Below are positions 26,301 to 31,981 of a stretch of DNA of 64,000 bases, in pieces. Positions within the stretch are counted from its first letter, which is position 1. Each line of letters begins with the position of its first letter. The stretch is taken from contig CANMVA010000001.1 of NCBI GenBank assembly GCA_947501355.1, positions 2,441,492 to 2,505,491 on the forward strand, given 5' to 3'. Under the pieces are notes generated by a model that searched no databases, was not told the origin of the DNA, and saw only the letters and a list, made by a program, of their open reading frames with translations. The stretch is from an uncultured Paracoccaceae bacterium (GTDB lineage: Bacteria > Pseudomonadota > Alphaproteobacteria > Rhodobacterales > Rhodobacteraceae). The translations under genes were made by a program, and so were the position numbers.

Positions 26301-29121
26301 TACCGCCCTCGACGGGTGCCGCAAAACGCGTCGCCGCATTCACTTCGACCGCGCCGTTGGAGACATTAACGACGGCTGCGCCGATATCCGTCAGCGTCTC
26401 GTTGTTATCCAGATCGCGGTATGTGCCACCCAGTGAGGCATAGGTCCGGTCATTGTCCAGTTGCAGGTCAATCGCGACACCACCGCCCCACGACACTTTG
26501 GTTGATGTCGGAGCCTTACCGGTTGTCGATTTCCCACGGATTTGCTTCTGGAACGCCTGCGCCTGCTGATAGGCCGCGCTGTTCTTGCGGGCCGCCGACG
26601 CGACCGAGCCGATGCCCATCGTCGCCGCAGTTGTGTGGTTCTTCGCGAAATAGAGCGTCTCGGCATCCTGATCGAAGCCGTCCTTCGCTGTGATCGTCCC
26701 GCCAATCGCCGCTTCAGTCAGCGCATTGTTGATATCGAGGTTGATTGCTAGCCCGAACTTGCCGTCTTTGCCCGCATTCGAGGTGATCGACTGGGCATGG
26801 GTCTTGCCTGTCAAAGCACCGACCCGGATCGCTCCATCCGTGGCGCTGATTGACCCGCCCTCGATCCGCAACTGGTTCGTCAGCGACCGGTTTGCGACGA
26901 TAATGCCCAGCGCGATGTCCTTAACCGCAGATGGCGCAGCACCAGGCGCTTTCTTGGGGTTCAGCGTGATCGAGGCCACCTCGGACGCGGTGCTGAGGAC
27001 ATTGATATTGCCCGTCGTCGCCGTCAGCGCGCTATTGGTGATCTGCGTGCGGCTATCGGTATCCGTAACCGAAACGGCAACCCCGAGCCCCAGCGAGACA
27101 GGCGCAATATTCACGACCGTCTCAGCGTGCGAATGGATGTGCAGACTGTCGGCCGTCGCCTCAAAGGCCGAGGGTAGATTGACAGGGATATCTGTCACAC
27201 CGTCGATCGTGTAATAGAAGGGCGGGATAGCCACGGGCAGCTTGGCATCCCGGTCATTCAAGAAGGTAAACTGCTCGCGCCCCAGCCCTGCGGCGGTCAG
27301 CGCGCCACTGTCAGCCAGATCGGCTTTCTGGGTCGTATCCGCGAACTGATCCGCGTTTTTCCAGTTGCCACCAGCCGTCAGACTGCTGTTGGTAATGGTG
27401 ATCTGCGCTTTCGCATTTTGCACAGCGACTTGCACAGGCAAGACGCGGTTTACCGTATCCACCGTCCGATTGAACGTGTTGGTGATCAGAACCTCGGCCT
27501 CGTCGAGGAAGGCTTCCAGCTTGGCTTCAGCCGTCTGCGGGCTGTCGGCCTTCGCCTCTTCCTGAGCGAGTGTCTCAATCGTGTTTGTTGACCGCGCCAC
27601 CGCGTTCACGATGATCGCGCCGCCGTCGATCGTGGCACTGTCGATATTGATCGTCGCGGTCGAGGTCGGCACGTCAATGGCCCAGACCGCGCGGGTGATC
27701 TGGTCACTCGCCAGAAGCGCCACCATCCCGCCTTGATCCGCACCGGGCGCGCTAGCCTGTAGCGCGGCCCCGCTTTGCACATTGATAACGTTGCCCGTGA
27801 CAAGCAGATCGCCCGACGCGCCGGTCAGTGTATCACTTTCGGGATCACCATCCGCGGCAGGCACCACCGTATTGAACCGGTTATCCGCCACCTGGCGCGT
27901 GTCGATCTTGCTGCCCGCAGTGACCGTCACAGTCGCCGGATCAGTCGTCTGCGCCGCCTGTATAGCGATATCCCCGCCATAGGTGGTCAGCGTGCCATCG
28001 ACCGTCACATTCGGCCCGCGCAGGATAATCTCGCCGACATCGCCCGCGCCATCGACGCCCATGTCGAACTTGCCCGCGACCGTGGCATTCCCTTTGGAGG
28101 TGAGCATGAAGAAGCCCGCATCGCCCCCGACGGAGCGCGCTTCGATCTTCGTGCCTTGCTCGATTACCGCCGTGCCTTCGGCGAACAGCACAACCGATCC
28201 GGAATCGGTATTCAGCAGGCCGCTGCCCCGCCCTTCGACGTCAATCGAGGCCGAGACGTTTAGATTGCCTTCGGTCTGCGCCTCGACCAACCCGCCAGAT
28301 CCGTTCCGCTTGGCGGTGATATTGCCGCGCAGCTGCATATCGCCTTTCGACAGAATACGCAGCTTGCCGCCTTCCAGGATGGCGCCTCCTGCAACCGGCA
28401 TGCCCTTGAGGTTCACCGCAGGCTTGATCGTACCCGAGGCTGGCGCAACGTTGCTTTCCTGAACGATAATATTGCCGTTCAACACCATCCGCGCACCGGC
28501 CCGCAGATCCAGTTTGCGGGCGTTGATCCGGCCATAGACTTCGATATCGCCACCGCCGGTCAGGGATTCCTCCCCGGCGATCAAAGCCGTCACAGGGTTC
28601 GTCCCGACGACCGTTCCGCCACCTGCATAATCACGCAGATCTTCTGCGAAATCGGGGCTGGAGGCCGACAGCGTCAGGTTGCCCGCATTGATCACCCCGC
28701 CTGCGCCTACGACAAAGCCGTTGGGGTTTACGAAGAAATGGTTGCCGCCAATCGCCGAAGCACCGGGGATACCGATATGACCGTTCAGCGTGCCGTTGAT
28801 CATCGACGCGGCAGAGCCATTCACAACGCTGATTACCCGCTGGGCGCTGCCGGGCTGGTAGACATTCACCGTCTTGCCTGCATCCACGTCGAACTTGCTG
28901 AACGTGTTGAAGGCCGAGCCGCCACGCACCGTTGATGTCGTGATGTCGGTGATGTTGCCGTTTGTGTCCACCAACGTGGCCGACACACCGTCGGTCACAA
29001 TCATCTGCGCATCGGCCTGCGCCGCAAAAGACGCCGCCACAACAGCCCCCGCCGCGAGCAAGCGCGCGGCGTGCGACGGCATGCGTCGCAGCTTGGGGGT
29101 GAACGGTGCGGTGTCGGTCAT
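11338..29121 (-). CDS. Giant two-partner secretion exoprotein (TpsA), 5,927 residues
   Basis: A secreted or surface-attached beta-helical giant protein exported by the adjacent TpsB. The signal peptide is residues 1-38, with cleavage after AQADA. The TPS secretion domain follows (about 40-270), with the hallmark NPNG at 132-135. Residues about 280-480 are right-handed beta-helix-like. Residues about 1240-3370 are tens of degenerate units of roughly 50-65 residues alternating Gly/Ala-rich turns (GGAxxGGxxAxGAAISVNV) with A-x-I and VTLTAT strands, resembling the tandem repeats of LktA-like filamentous adhesins. The rest is less repetitive, with helical, Trp-bearing inserts near 3876-3910 and 4715-4870. 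I noticed no cysteine. AGGAG lies 12 bases before the start. Role (adhesion, biofilm, competition) is inferred; no toxin tip domain was recognised. Confidence 0.9.
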   Translation of the reverse strand: MTDTAPFTPKLRRMPSHAARLLAAGAVVAASFAAQADAQMIVTDGVSATLVDTNGNITDITTSTVRGGSAFNTFSKFDVDAGKTVNVYQPGSAQRVISVVNGSAASMINGTLNGHIGIPGASAIGGNHFFVNPNGFVVGAGGVINAGNLTLSASSPDFAEDLRDYAGGGTVVGTNPVTALIAGEESLTGGGDIEVYGRINARKLDLRAGARMVLNGNIIVQESNVAPASGTIKPAVNLKGMPVAGGAILEGGKLRILSKGDMQLRGNITAKRNGSGGLVEAQTEGNLNVSASIDVEGRGSGLLNTDSGSVVLFAEGTAVIEQGTKIEARSVGGDAGFFMLTSKGNATVAGKFDMGVDGAGDVGEIILRGPNVTVDGTLTTYGGDIAIQAAQTTDPATVTVTAGSKIDTRQVADNRFNTVVPAADGDPESDTLTGASGDLLVTGNVINVQSGAALQASAPGADQGGMVALLASDQITRAVWAIDVPTSTATINIDSATIDGGAIIVNAVARSTNTIETLAQEEAKADSPQTAEAKLEAFLDEAEVLITNTFNRTVDTVNRVLPVQVAVQNAKAQITITNSSLTAGGNWKNADQFADTTQKADLADSGALTAAGLGREQFTFLNDRDAKLPVAIPPFYYTIDGVTDIPVNLPSAFEATADSLHIHSHAETVVNIAPVSLGLGVAVSVTDTDSRTQITNSALTATTGNINVLSTASEVASITLNPKKAPGAAPSAVKDIALGIIVANRSLTNQLRIEGGSISATDGAIRVGALTGKTHAQSITSNAGKDGKFGLAINLDINNALTEAAIGGTITAKDGFDQDAETLYFAKNHTTAATMGIGSVASAARKNSAAYQQAQAFQKQIRGKSTTGKAPTSTKVSWGGGVAIDLQLDNDRTYASLGGTYRDLDNNETLTDIGAAVVNVSNGAVEVNAATRFAAPVEGGTKLTRNVSAAMGKLTQSLKREAQKKGISEDQLKGDFENAVMMTVSVSSMVGDTQVEIGAGADIQSANAVNVGALTRYPNTDIPGDIRALWVDFTDQVSAYNPVGVLNDNPADDIPPAPPDLIAVLNPLAYLTTETKTKSVSPGAGSTDGNTATANGKPKAEDQKLAIGLSVNYFSTDNTTSAVVREGAKIALPAADVEVTAKSEAFFTHVSNLPKSNPLSGGEKVNDAVGGAIDLARAKNVTTALIENGADITARDLKVDAETKVVQGTLAYSGGSSSNIAINGAIAVNIQESATRARIGEAADITARDIRVEARDKSVNWGLSGAISGSENTGIGVSGVVNFATREVYAGIGPATGVAAVTPTADPFISARNVTVLADNQALDIAVTVAGAKVAGGTAEEPEPANNENNEDTIIPSWLFSEDEDQALQNQSNVDTPADQQGNSRKTGWSVAGAASVNLALGNKTIAEVASPGTIDLTGSLYVAAQNSGMGVTVGGAVAAGLNKTQDTNALAGAFAVHVDTREVYARILDATITANRVDVYAYDRATVANIAVGGAGTSKGNAAVAGSVAVAVLDGATEATLSGTITSVTDTIARSRDDSLTIGVAGAVSVNMSANNGYGVGLGVAVNTVSRSAITRILAGSQITTNGLFATSDSNQDIYGFGTSVGIGKTGFAGSVSVNTITGGAKVLIGASTGARTAINATSVAVAARETNTIFSLAGALSGGRSAAIGAAISTNVILAGTEASLLQTDLRERDAGNMLGAVAVAAASSSDIRSRSVAGAASGNKVAVGAALSVNVITADSSVDLTGSTIGTADTITLSALNARKIFALGGGLAGSGRGAAGFAATINVISGNDTLVTLDNATADARGTLTATATSNGEIKSAAVAISASGDKAFGGAITVNVTTAKTGISANDASLAGETGITLTALDSAAINSLAGGAAFSGGNAVGAAISANFIAHEASVVSNAGGFTTLDGDVTASASNTAKLKSAAIALGASGNNAISGSIAIGDIGNTTKVALTNTTIGAGTGAVTLSTNKSSEIGILSGGAAGGGSNAFGVALTVATIHDGVTSDLATANSVTAGNLAVTATNSAKVEAWAVAGAGGGSNAGAGSLVYTQIGRKTASGPTVEPISGDTGQDPVGDAQTTVETRRDDGVSALNTALGRSDLQINLNSADVTRARVQLTDPTAALGDVTITATDTSTSSSRAGAIAIGGSNGGGAALTVNLLLGTTEAELLLPTVTTLADANRVGKVTLNTIQTGSMNTWAVAGGGGGTIGGSGSIIVNVMNRRAAARIASSGASSAVNTGPGDVAVTVTQSGTIDAFAGAVSGGGSGAAGGAIAVNVISDDAAADIENTTFDLRDSAAAASNPLAGAGDLTLTANQTFAVNANSGAGAGAGSGAFAGSFSVNVVDGEVHAKQSGNTLYAGTLTQTAKATNTLGVIAGAVAGSGGGSVGVGIGTNVSRSKVTAESLDTTVRAAGTVRLEADANTRMNSLAAAGAVGSVGVTGTAVANSAINTVRARLSGGSDVATRGTAVLDARASTIVGLQGGTNRTPSINMSFAGGGTVGVGAAVSVNTTENDVAAIVDGDSSVTGLGASTAILNGVARRGVAINAQVSATQNIVTANGAVGGVAGVTALFAFNKISDKAQVLIGGAGANNRGTVNALTLASAITDLGTGTANAGQDAYLRADISNTLDSFAFTAAIGAKAGAGAAASTSFVDSRAEITLTKARVYAADQVTLAARAKTDLETYVAGVGGGFVGVSASANVNRIASQALVSVLGSDIDAGGANSASGSNVTITSDVDNDATTFVGGVAGGAVGAAGAALVNLFESSSFITVAASGGENSDITASGTATLDATTDLNTSALAISGAGGGFAGAISANVTLAESKTKVEVGANQVVSATGAVTLNANEVIDISGTAGSVAIGGVSVGASLDYARFGGSVRVVTGNGARVQSQGDVNLLASSSRAIGSSVVVGSVGGSALAAAVSLASVGATATDSDATTMLGDVNSELNGSQDGSSGNASNDRSSAGTLTRYAGGTGSANTVKSQRRGINVLAGASEDRIAVEIGGGSRILAGQNLTTTATATTSLKQLGGALSLSASAGVVSGTVVSNVGTTALVSVGAGASVLADRTITMRASTGGISGRNGGNVITADAATVGASVGIAAGVGVVTAKLSGRAEVSLANTATVGGNSQSLANALNINATRSDTVDAEVFNLTLGLVGGVGAAVVTAENTGVARVRIGTNAATPANVYALNLTALAQDTGLVKAKAIGSTGGIGFAVNGVVATARNNARTEVLFNGANIAATNITVTNDNRARSEATATGVAVGAVAVGASVARSSTNATALTQVNGNIIASNISFVTRVSDASGRNSYASAKSTSGGFLAGSGADARSYLNYNVLTEVGGNVAASNNLTILSDAAGASAQSDASGRLGGAVAIGVVISHAGQGGSGNPISGANVTTRIKDFATIYAGGVGRIEASNAPNIQAYSEAGSGGVLSGSGSEGRLTLNSVTLTEIGHRGTTSTGDAMGIMVDDLTISAAHRADLQGKVDSSNASLVGASGADYRTRADAKVDLTFKSNALVQGGEINISGVNAIKRPRNGWNVQSGSGGALDVAAMISKVDVYADMNMTFANGAKVQQVSSPNDNRPFAMGLFTDIELIDRQRLDSGGAIAIPIGNSDVIVHRNNAIITINDADILATGDLTIYSGGDANLLSEVDTKSYGLAGAASSLTDADYNADHSILVKSGAKVESLGNVTIKSGHGRSGQQTITVNAESRVYNKTAIPIKTRPNADAFSNVKTQVNVAAGAEVLAVRDVSIFAEAGNQTVRGYGRGKDFYREILAAIGSFFSNLVGGGDLSLDIITGTSIKTQDNGIVVNGLVRAGSRNQQVLYLDAGNNLRNDVLGFSNDLAQDITYTITPNVNAAAQLQERIDLLQSWLDNTGLKQDPEAVAAWTAEISQLRERQRNSTGENGSLVSLGPILAVEGNINLRSDYVKGASTGLLRAPGDALVKVWIRSDSFLEVGDITIPTAEGGIIRYNDTVVSTPDDIKALSTRKTGPFDFKMESATSGESPLIEVVTFGENLGTLTVEGDLLNRRGTIRLRSNFGDLDVRGDVSGLDVDLYAGRDFIFGYIPGVRNAGADPLATYANDFAFREWLYRSRTEAGQSITNIGGAFTGFGIGTVRMRPSTSSIVAGRNVYITADMININGLIQAGRGSYNVTLAAALDTEIAGIRNTKTTGLTTLYNPAEPFVPGVTYRSPHITGDTFVKFNHETQKVEISPMIVQGGNINIVGKVISTGTGILRALDGFGSVIVDSDILTDVVIKRVDLGTSDIVGAGLEGTVRITDTSKLRTGNINDPEPFLTTEYRRIGTQLQEWNTATFDIVTDVFATTDPVTGVVDPEGLKIDRVVPTNLVNVSTAASGRVGTYNPVANRDLIYVKAEETIKEQDITKWSFYIFNKDKIWEATATKPDEVASRSDITSDLGLAPYLGSTLRDGSNNPHNYFYAFESKRISSNVREDVVSTTNVGGLGFLGGWVAEKRLRTTTTRQLYKHRLKADHGIRIEFDGRDTGLLDLKSEGNLILSDTVLNQSGTSTFTSAQRSVQTASKQVRINTATTTITADDYINGLEGAFRLDQVDGTTLTASANFGIDIREMSGDMNVNSVSALLPVVTDGTAILGKVKLQAEGSILNASSGTAVSGSAIDLLAEAGTIGTETKALTIDTQGGRLVAKANGNATITEVAGDLLLNRVESQTGNVTLRVPDGSVLDSNDMEQRDIKTEAELFNLWETELGLYGAGLTARGDAQVAALKTERERAFTVYWDARQAAGGAEVTFTLDAATEASLLSDTTLDDGTVVEGWSQAQMDAYKAERQALYTKWNGDYAVWDVSAPPSRTIDYTPSLTEIAAIKDGIEFTKEQLQRSIRDSLVRQTADTQIRVEDPNVIALGDITIEARDSVGALLDPYVLTKKADGDLTAEDLRRISSADSADIIVDDANGEVRITQRDDLNFAFSGVDADGRASGKLRIKTDSAEIFLGSEGAAQIAKVDSATDVQIKTDGLMSQAQDGSWAVRGSAILLESGNQDNPLDNPSIGEANAPLTVNVRPGGSVTARSGKDLFLSAPVGDLPLASVFAADKAVLTSIGAITDTIGADVARIIADDITLVGDTIGTDAAQLGLTINDPTNGRVRITSVGDSFVKAHGTLPLETVRIGKGGRLVATERATLHGADTVQFGTTETLKLEFAKGLGNATSTGTDIAGGTLDVTSGGAFGTAAKPLTTGLTQLSYGFTGSDPTPLYVKETDDLRVETVTQGTNPGSETFIEAAGDMSVGTITSGAEVRLKARNITEGRVTGTRVQLNAAESLGVLSALNITSDRFFAEAIAGDAWLQFTGRATEIEEIDVQGAGKTLRLTADIPVTLLAGPGIQTNAGDMTLVTKDVTARADINSSGGNIDLQTTGDFTQVAGTKLSSGSGTLKAKISNDLIVGTFESLNATATAFDLTVDGTVFRAPNSDEINLVANSVGSQAKLDLGAVDPVGPEGLRTAFNDLTALVRTGDLHFKEEDGARLRDIQATGGAIDIFAGGDLALNTLAAGPGAAMTISSDGSIKGTGTTLSGGDVRLFAFGGALTGETSNTFTGDTAPGVTTYFVARDDLRYTELAGDLRTGFALSDRGNLELNTVNGTLTTGILGATGALTLTANGDLNVNVIGRVQVDLADEVALQLINPERYGRRLARSPRAVTLTARPTNATITAGLINVKRDLTLRADQMDVYAYDATANDGLRAVIEDPNGSFTENVDVRFIGDGPVLFFADPFASVRPRVAGRLGKTSSSTVTLTRARLGAPNDLDNQITHAGPRFVGKDIVINGDMRFRQRSFDLFAHTEFRSTSTIDDTQIFAVNGGRLSFDIEDEITLITKDTLQLNRKLGGVDLNGGQGFVYEVGVETGIKSDPFIRDRRAPGTTGFIFNEDSDELFRIDDGVIRLPLILASLP

Positions 29122-29130
29122 CGGGCGGCG

Positions 29131-29688
29131 TTACTCCTGCGTGTTGGCGCGTTCGAGCGCTTCAAGGGCTTCATTGAATTGCGAGATGTCGACCCCAAGG
29201 ATGATCGGCTCGTCCTCGGCGCTCATGCGGAAACCGACAAGGATCTGATCATGCTCGGCGAAGAGCGCCAGTTCATCGGTATCGAGCGGAGCGGCGGCCT
29301 CGCAGACCTCGCCCAGACAGCGCTGCCAGATCATCTCGCGCTGCTCCAGCTCTTCGTTCTCGGCAAAGCGGTAGACGGCGCCGCCGGGCAGGTAGACGCC
29401 CATTGGCATCTGCGCCAGCAGGATCGCCCCGTCTTCAACCGGAAGGGCCACGAACCGCGCCAGCATCTGGCCCGTATCACGCAGAGTCTGAACCTGCACC
29501 AACTGGCAGATATTGCGCTGCACGGTGGCCGCCTGACAGCTGACAACCCAATCTCCGAAAGCCGTGTTATTGGCCAGATCGGTGTCGTTCTCAGCGGCGG
29601 TTTCCTGAGCCAAAGCAGGCGCTGCAGCCAGAGCCGTCAGCAGCCCAAGAGACAAAAAGAGTTTTCGTATCACGCGCGGGGTCTCCAT
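29131..29688 (-). CDS. IalB-like periplasmic protein (invasion-associated locus B family)
   Basis: 185 residues with signal peptide (RKLFLSLGLLTALAAAPALA) and a mature domain starting with the IalB signature FGDWVVSCQ. Four cysteines (SCQ, NIC, and the pair WQRC-x4-C) could form two disulfides. A second family member is encoded two genes upstream at 31199. The gene starts where tpsB ends (one-base overlap at 29688) and ends nine bases before the giant tpsA gene, so it is in the same operon and translationally tied. IalB proteins are periplasmic or outer-membrane associated with no known catalytic role. Here an accessory role in TpsA export is plausible. Confidence 0.85.
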   Translation of the reverse strand: METPRVIRKLFLSLGLLTALAAAPALAQETAAENDTDLANNTAFGDWVVSCQAATVQRNICQLVQVQTLRDTGQMLARFVALPVEDGAILLAQMPMGVYLPGGAVYRFAENEELEQREMIWQRCLGEVCEAAAPLDTDELALFAEHDQILVGFRMSAEDEPIILGVDISQFNEALEALERANTQE

Positions 29689-31202
29689 CAGAACGTGTAA
29701 TCCAATCCAAAATAAACGGTTGCGCTGCTGTCCTCGAAACCGAGGGTTTCGCGCAAAGGCAGGCCTGCCATAAGCAGCATGCTTGCGTTGTCGCGGTAGC
29801 TGATCCGTGTGCCAGCCCCGGCGGAGGCCAGAAAGTCCTGATCCGCCTCAATGCCGCCATCCGTGCGGAACGGCACGATCAGACCGACATCAAGGAAGCC
29901 GAAAGGCCGCGCCCTGAAATCGCTCTCCCCCAAGGGGATCGCCTCGCGACCGCTCAGCTGCAGCCGGGCGACGAAACCGCTGTCACCGCTGCGCACGTTG
30001 TTTGGATAGCCGCGCAGGATATCCGGGCCACCGCCCGTAAACAGCCGCGCCACAGGCAGGTTCTCACCGTCGGCGTATTGTCCGATCACATTGGTCTCAA
30101 AAAGCAGCTTTTCACCCAGCGGGCGGGTATAGGCGAGAGAGCCGTAAAGCAGCGTATAACTGCCTTCGGTTTGCGAGATCTGCGCCGTATCCGCCTCTCC
30201 CACACGGAAGCCGCCCGTCGCGCTGATCACGTAGTTTTCCGCGCGTTCGGTATAGGTGACCGCACCGTAAACTTCTTGGATTTCGATATCGCTGAAGGTC
30301 AGTCCCAACAGAGTTGACTCGGACGTCTCGTAGGCCAGACCGGCTTCCCAGGTCCAATGGCTGAACGGTCCGACCCGGAAAGGTTGGCGGTAAGACAGCG
30401 TCGCGCCCGAGGATTCCGACAGGATTTCAAGGGCTTGGAACGGGCCGTTGATGACTTCCGCGTCTGAGTAGGACAATGTCGCTTCCAGACGTCCATTATA
30501 AGGACCCACAGGCCGCGAATACCCGACCGAGACACTTTGCGAGGATTCCGAGCGTTGCAGCTTGAAAGACAGCGTGTCCCGCACGCCCGTCGCACTTGTC
30601 CAGCGCCCGAAATAGGCCGCGCGCAGGTCGCCTGTTTCCTCCCGCCCGAAGTTATCAAGCGAGAAGGTTGAGGAGAACGGGTCCGTCTCTTTGCCTGAAA
30701 TCGTCGCAATTGTCGTGCCGACCTCTGTGCCGGGCGCAAATGACAGGCGGGGGCGAATGTCGTGCATCACCTCATAGATGCGCAAGTCGCGCTCCAGCTG
30801 CGCAAAATCCGGGCGCTCGTTTTCGCGTAGTGTAATCGTGCGGCGCAGGAAGTCGGGCGACGTGCGCTCCAGCCCGTCAATCTCGACGCTTTGGATGTTC
30901 GCCTCGACCAGCGACACTTTGAGGATGCCATCCTCGACATCCTGTGGGGGCAGCAGCGCCTGGGCGGTCAATACCCCTGCGCGGGAGTAAAGCGTCTGCA
31001 CATCGGCCAGCATCTTTTCCAGATCAGCGAAGACAAGTGGGCGATCGACATATTGCGCGGCCACCTGCTGCAATTCAGCGTCGCTGAGATAGGCGCTGTC
31101 GGAAAACGCGATGCCTTTGATCTGGAAACTCTGCGCAAGAGCGGCCCCGGTCAGGATGCACCACAGCGTGATAGCCGTGCAGAGAAGACGCCAAACGCTC
31201 AT
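29688..31202 (-). CDS. TpsB outer-membrane transporter of the FhaC/ShlB family
   Basis: 504 residues. Signal peptide to about residue 23, then two POTRA domains (SFQIKGIAFSDSAYLSDAELQQ about 25-100; IQSVEIDGLERTSPDFLRR about 102-175), then a 16-stranded beta barrel. The conserved L6-loop motif appears as LRGYPNN near residue 400. The C-terminus ends in an aromatic residue (YFGLDYTF), as outer-membrane barrels do. It recognises the TPS domain of the linked giant protein in the periplasm and threads it through the outer membrane. It overlaps the upstream ialB-like gene by four bases (ATGA). Confidence 0.93.
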   Translation of the reverse strand: MSVWRLLCTAITLWCILTGAALAQSFQIKGIAFSDSAYLSDAELQQVAAQYVDRPLVFADLEKMLADVQTLYSRAGVLTAQALLPPQDVEDGILKVSLVEANIQSVEIDGLERTSPDFLRRTITLRENERPDFAQLERDLRIYEVMHDIRPRLSFAPGTEVGTTIATISGKETDPFSSTFSLDNFGREETGDLRAAYFGRWTSATGVRDTLSFKLQRSESSQSVSVGYSRPVGPYNGRLEATLSYSDAEVINGPFQALEILSESSGATLSYRQPFRVGPFSHWTWEAGLAYETSESTLLGLTFSDIEIQEVYGAVTYTERAENYVISATGGFRVGEADTAQISQTEGSYTLLYGSLAYTRPLGEKLLFETNVIGQYADGENLPVARLFTGGGPDILRGYPNNVRSGDSGFVARLQLSGREAIPLGESDFRARPFGFLDVGLIVPFRTDGGIEADQDFLASAGAGTRISYRDNASMLLMAGLPLRETLGFEDSSATVYFGLDYTF

Positions 31203-31687
31203 CCGCGCGCTCCGGTCTGCTGCAACGCATCCGTGACGCCCATCATCGAGATGTCAAACGCGATTGGCGGCTGATCAAGTGCGGGACGGTATCGCACCGA
31301 GACGGCACGCGCGCGTTTCCAGCCCTCCACCATGTCCAACGGCAGCCGGGTGATCGCCTCGCATCTCTGTGCCGAGCAGGTCACATAGGGCACCTGAACG
31401 GGCTTGGCTGCTTTTAGCTGCACGAAAAGGCCCGACCCAAGATGAACACCTGCCGGAACCAGCACTTGAACGGCCGCCGATCCATCGGCCTCCTGCCGCA
31501 GACGTACGGTTGCCAGCCAAGTTTCCTGAGGGCCGAAATTGCTTTGAGACGCGATGCAGTCGCCGTTCTGACAGGCGACAGACCAATCCTGAAACGTCTT
31601 CGTCCCGGACGCTGATACTGCCTCCGAGGTAAACATGGCGAGAATCGGCAAAAATGCTGCCGTCAATATGTGTTTCATCCGAGCCAT
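31199..31687 (-). CDS. Second IalB-like periplasmic protein, first gene of the TPS operon
   Basis: About 162 residues. Signal peptide MKHILTAAFLPILAMFTSEAVSA, then TFQDWSVACQNGDC, the IalB opening, and the pair VTCSAQRC (C-x4-C), the same spacing as in the paralogue at 29131. A hydrophobic stretch (SGLFVQLKAA) and a conserved basic segment (GWKRARAVSV) follow. GGAGG lies just before ATG 31687; ATG 31678 is the alternative start. Its end overlaps tpsB by four bases. Having two IalB-like proteins framing a TpsB is unusual and suggests they help export or hold the exoprotein. Confidence 0.85.
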   Translation of the reverse strand: MARMKHILTAAFLPILAMFTSEAVSASGTKTFQDWSVACQNGDCIASQSNFGPQETWLATVRLRQEADGSAAVQVLVPAGVHLGSGLFVQLKAAKPVQVPYVTCSAQRCEAITRLPLDMVEGWKRARAVSVRYRPALDQPPIAFDISMMGVTDALQQTGARG

Positions 31688-31735
31688 GACCCTCCGCCAT
31701 GCCGCTGGAACTCGTGAAATCAAAATCATCAACAA

Positions 31736-31981
31736 ATGAGCTATCGGCGGGACTTTATGCTAAAAATCTAAAATTTCTAAGGAATTTTAAGGTTTTATAA
31801 AGATTTTGACTGGTGCGACTCTTTCCCTTTCGAGCCGAGATTGAACAATCGTCAGCAGTTATTCAGTAGTATCAATGCATTAGGCGGAATATTGCCGATA
31901 CCCTCAGGGGATCATGCAAGCTCAACGATGTGACTAAACATCGTTACGCAACGGTAACATTCATTGAAATGTGGCGTAACC
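31736..31981. promoter_or_regulatory. AT-rich leader region of the TPS operon with inverted repeats
   Basis: A 246-base gap between the 3' end of the iclR gene and the first TPS operon gene. The part near the operon (31757-31800) is markedly AT-rich, with CTAAAAAT, CTAAAATT and CTAAGGAA in close succession. The far part holds a perfect inverted repeat, AACGATGT-N6-ACATCGTT (31924-31945), overlapping GTTAC-N6-GTAAC (31943-31958). No confident -35/-10 pair was found. This is where the operon promoter and operator should be. Confidence 0.45.

Noticed and set aside
13369-28500. Tandem DNA repeats inside the giant gene
   Set aside because: The protein units are similar in pattern but the DNA has no long exact repeats that I could see. 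They are old, diverged repeats rather than a recombining array, and not a CRISPR.
11400-29000. Many long open frames on the plus strand (for example 13369-17319) opposite the giant exoprotein gene
   Set aside because: They are GC-rich shadow frames. Translations are full of Arg, His and Cys with no domains, while the minus strand frame has a signal peptide, TPS domain and repeats.
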